From Paucilactobacillus oligofermentans DSM 15707 = LMG 22743 (GTDB lineage Bacteria > Bacillota > Bacilli > Lactobacillales > Lactobacillaceae): a stretch of 64,000 bases of DNA. The notes beneath the pieces are model-generated. The model did no database searches. It was not told where the DNA came from and saw nothing but the letters and a program-made list of their open reading frames with translations. The position numbers were made by a program, and so were the translations under genes. The stretch spans positions 618,450-682,449 of the forward strand of contig NZ_AZFE01000031.1 in assembly GCF_001434315.1 (NCBI RefSeq), written 5' to 3'. The first letter of the stretch is position 1, and the number at the start of each line of letters is the position of its first letter. Of the stretch, positions 63,360 through 64,000 are shown piece by piece.

Positions 63360-64000
63360 ATGAATTATATTGAAATTAAACAAGATAAAATGTTTTTTAA
63401 TGGTGAACAACTGATTCTTAGGGGTTTAGGAATTGGAACGTGGCTGAATATTGAACATTTTATGATTGGAATGCCAGGACCACAAAGTGTTATTTTGAAT
63501 AGTATTGACCGAGTATACGGTGAAGGTAAGGGTAAAGAATTCCAAAATTATTTTATTGATAAATTTATTGATGAGAATGATTTTAAATTTATGAAAAAGA
63601 TTAACATTAACTTCTTAAGAGTACCAATAAATTATCGTAATTTTATTGATGATAATACTTTAGAATTTAAAAAGGATGGGTTAGAAAAACTTAAACGATT
63701 ATTAGATTATTGTGAAAAATATCAAATTTTTTGTATGCTTGATATGCACACTTCGCCAGGTGGTCAAAATCCAGATTGGCATAGTGATAATCGAACGGGA
63801 GTACCACAATTTTGGGAGTTTAAAAGTTTAAGAAATCAACTAGTTGAAGTTTGGGGAAAAATAGCTAGTGAACTTGCAAATCAGTATAGTTATTTATTAG
63901 GTTATGATTTATTAAATGAACCTGCAATGGCTGATATGGATACTTTAAATAGTTTTTATAATGAGACAATCGATATTATTAGAAAAAGTGATACCAATCA
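63360..64000 (+). CDS. GH5-family glycoside hydrolase (3' end beyond the window)
   Basis: An ATG at 63360 behind CGGAGGAAATAAT opens a frame with no stop for 213 codons. The product begins MNYIEIKQDKMFFNG, then ILRGLGIGTWLN, FLRVPINYRNF, a strand FCMLDMHTSPGGQNPDWHSDN and the acid/base motif GYDLLNEPAM. This is the GH5 cellulase/exo-glucanase layout; the nucleophile lies beyond the window. No signal peptide, so it acts in the cytoplasm, probably on an imported oligosaccharide or aryl glycoside. Confidence 0.88.
   Translation, partial: MNYIEIKQDKMFFNGEQLILRGLGIGTWLNIEHFMIGMPGPQSVILNSIDRVYGEGKGKEFQNYFIDKFIDENDFKFMKKININFLRVPINYRNFIDDNTLEFKKDGLEKLKRLLDYCEKYQIFCMLDMHTSPGGQNPDWHSDNRTGVPQFWEFKSLRNQLVEVWGKIASELANQYSYLLGYDLLNEPAMADMDTLNSFYNETIDIIRKSDTN

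Overview
The window is a chromosomal origin region of a low-GC Gram-positive bacterium, almost certainly a member of the Lactobacillaceae (genus not resolved). The evidence is the gene order (walRKHIJ-htrA-rlmH, rplI-dnaB, rpsF-ssb-rpsR, gyrA-gyrB-recF-yaaA-dnaN-dnaA, then rpmH-rnpA-yidC-jag-mnmE-mnmG on the other strand), T-box control, an asnB, an MntH, and AT-rich sequence with frequent TTG and GTG starts. Replication genes point away from an origin at about 42.7-43.1 kb: nearly everything to its left is on the minus strand, while rpmH onward is on the plus strand.

Layout. 0-7.3 kb: accessory metabolism and stress genes (PanE-like reductase, DUF1275 protein, heavy-metal P-type ATPase, a 46-residue orphan with a palindromic leader, a cysteine-free NADH oxidase relative with a MarR regulator, DUF2798 and YjbR proteins). 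7.4-14.5 kb: usp-mntH operon with a long structured leader, a Tet(M)-like ribosomal-protection GTPase, a FUSC-type membrane protein, and a T-box-controlled NhaC-type transporter preceded by a 17-codon ORF. 14.5-22.6 kb: rlmH, a regularly spaced array of DnaA boxes, htrA and the complete walRKHIJ cell-wall regulon. 22.8-27.2 kb: tRNA-Lys, VOC protein, orphan protein, ABC exporter, MFS exporter. 27.3-33.7 kb: dnaB, rplI, gdpP, slipin plus ribbon-helix-helix protein, rpsR-ssb-rpsF. 33.9-43.1 kb: gyrase, recF, dnaN, dnaA and oriC. 43.2-49 kb: rpmH to mnmG. 49-56 kb: OFA-family MFS, aldo/keto reductase, signal peptidase, and a minus-strand wall-precursor group (Asp/Glu racemase, dicarboxylate symporter, murE). 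56-60 kb: asnB, then two homologous candidate small RNAs flanking an L,D-transpeptidase gene, then a Ser-rich membrane protein. 60-64 kb: a cre-controlled GH42 / MFS / GH5 glycoside operon running off the end.

The most unusual signals are these. (1) Two paralogous ~120-nt RNAs (58.16-58.28 and 59.12-59.24 kb) each have a CUCCUCC anti-Shine-Dalgarno loop, covarying hairpins, and a promoter with an 11-bp-phased TTCACA repeat like a response-regulator site. (2) Four same-strand perfect DnaA boxes lie at 98/97/98-bp steps between rlmH and htrA, 26 kb from dnaA. (3) Five parS or parS-like sites sit at transcription-unit ends, several fused to terminator U-tracts, with no parB in the window. (4) The NADH-oxidase-like enzyme has no cysteine. 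(5) The T-box leader is followed by a tiny ORF with tandem Tyr codons. (6) RnpA has an altered RNR motif.

No CRISPR array, insertion sequence, prophage or rRNA operon was seen. All assignments come from reading the sequence and from family knowledge; no database search was run.
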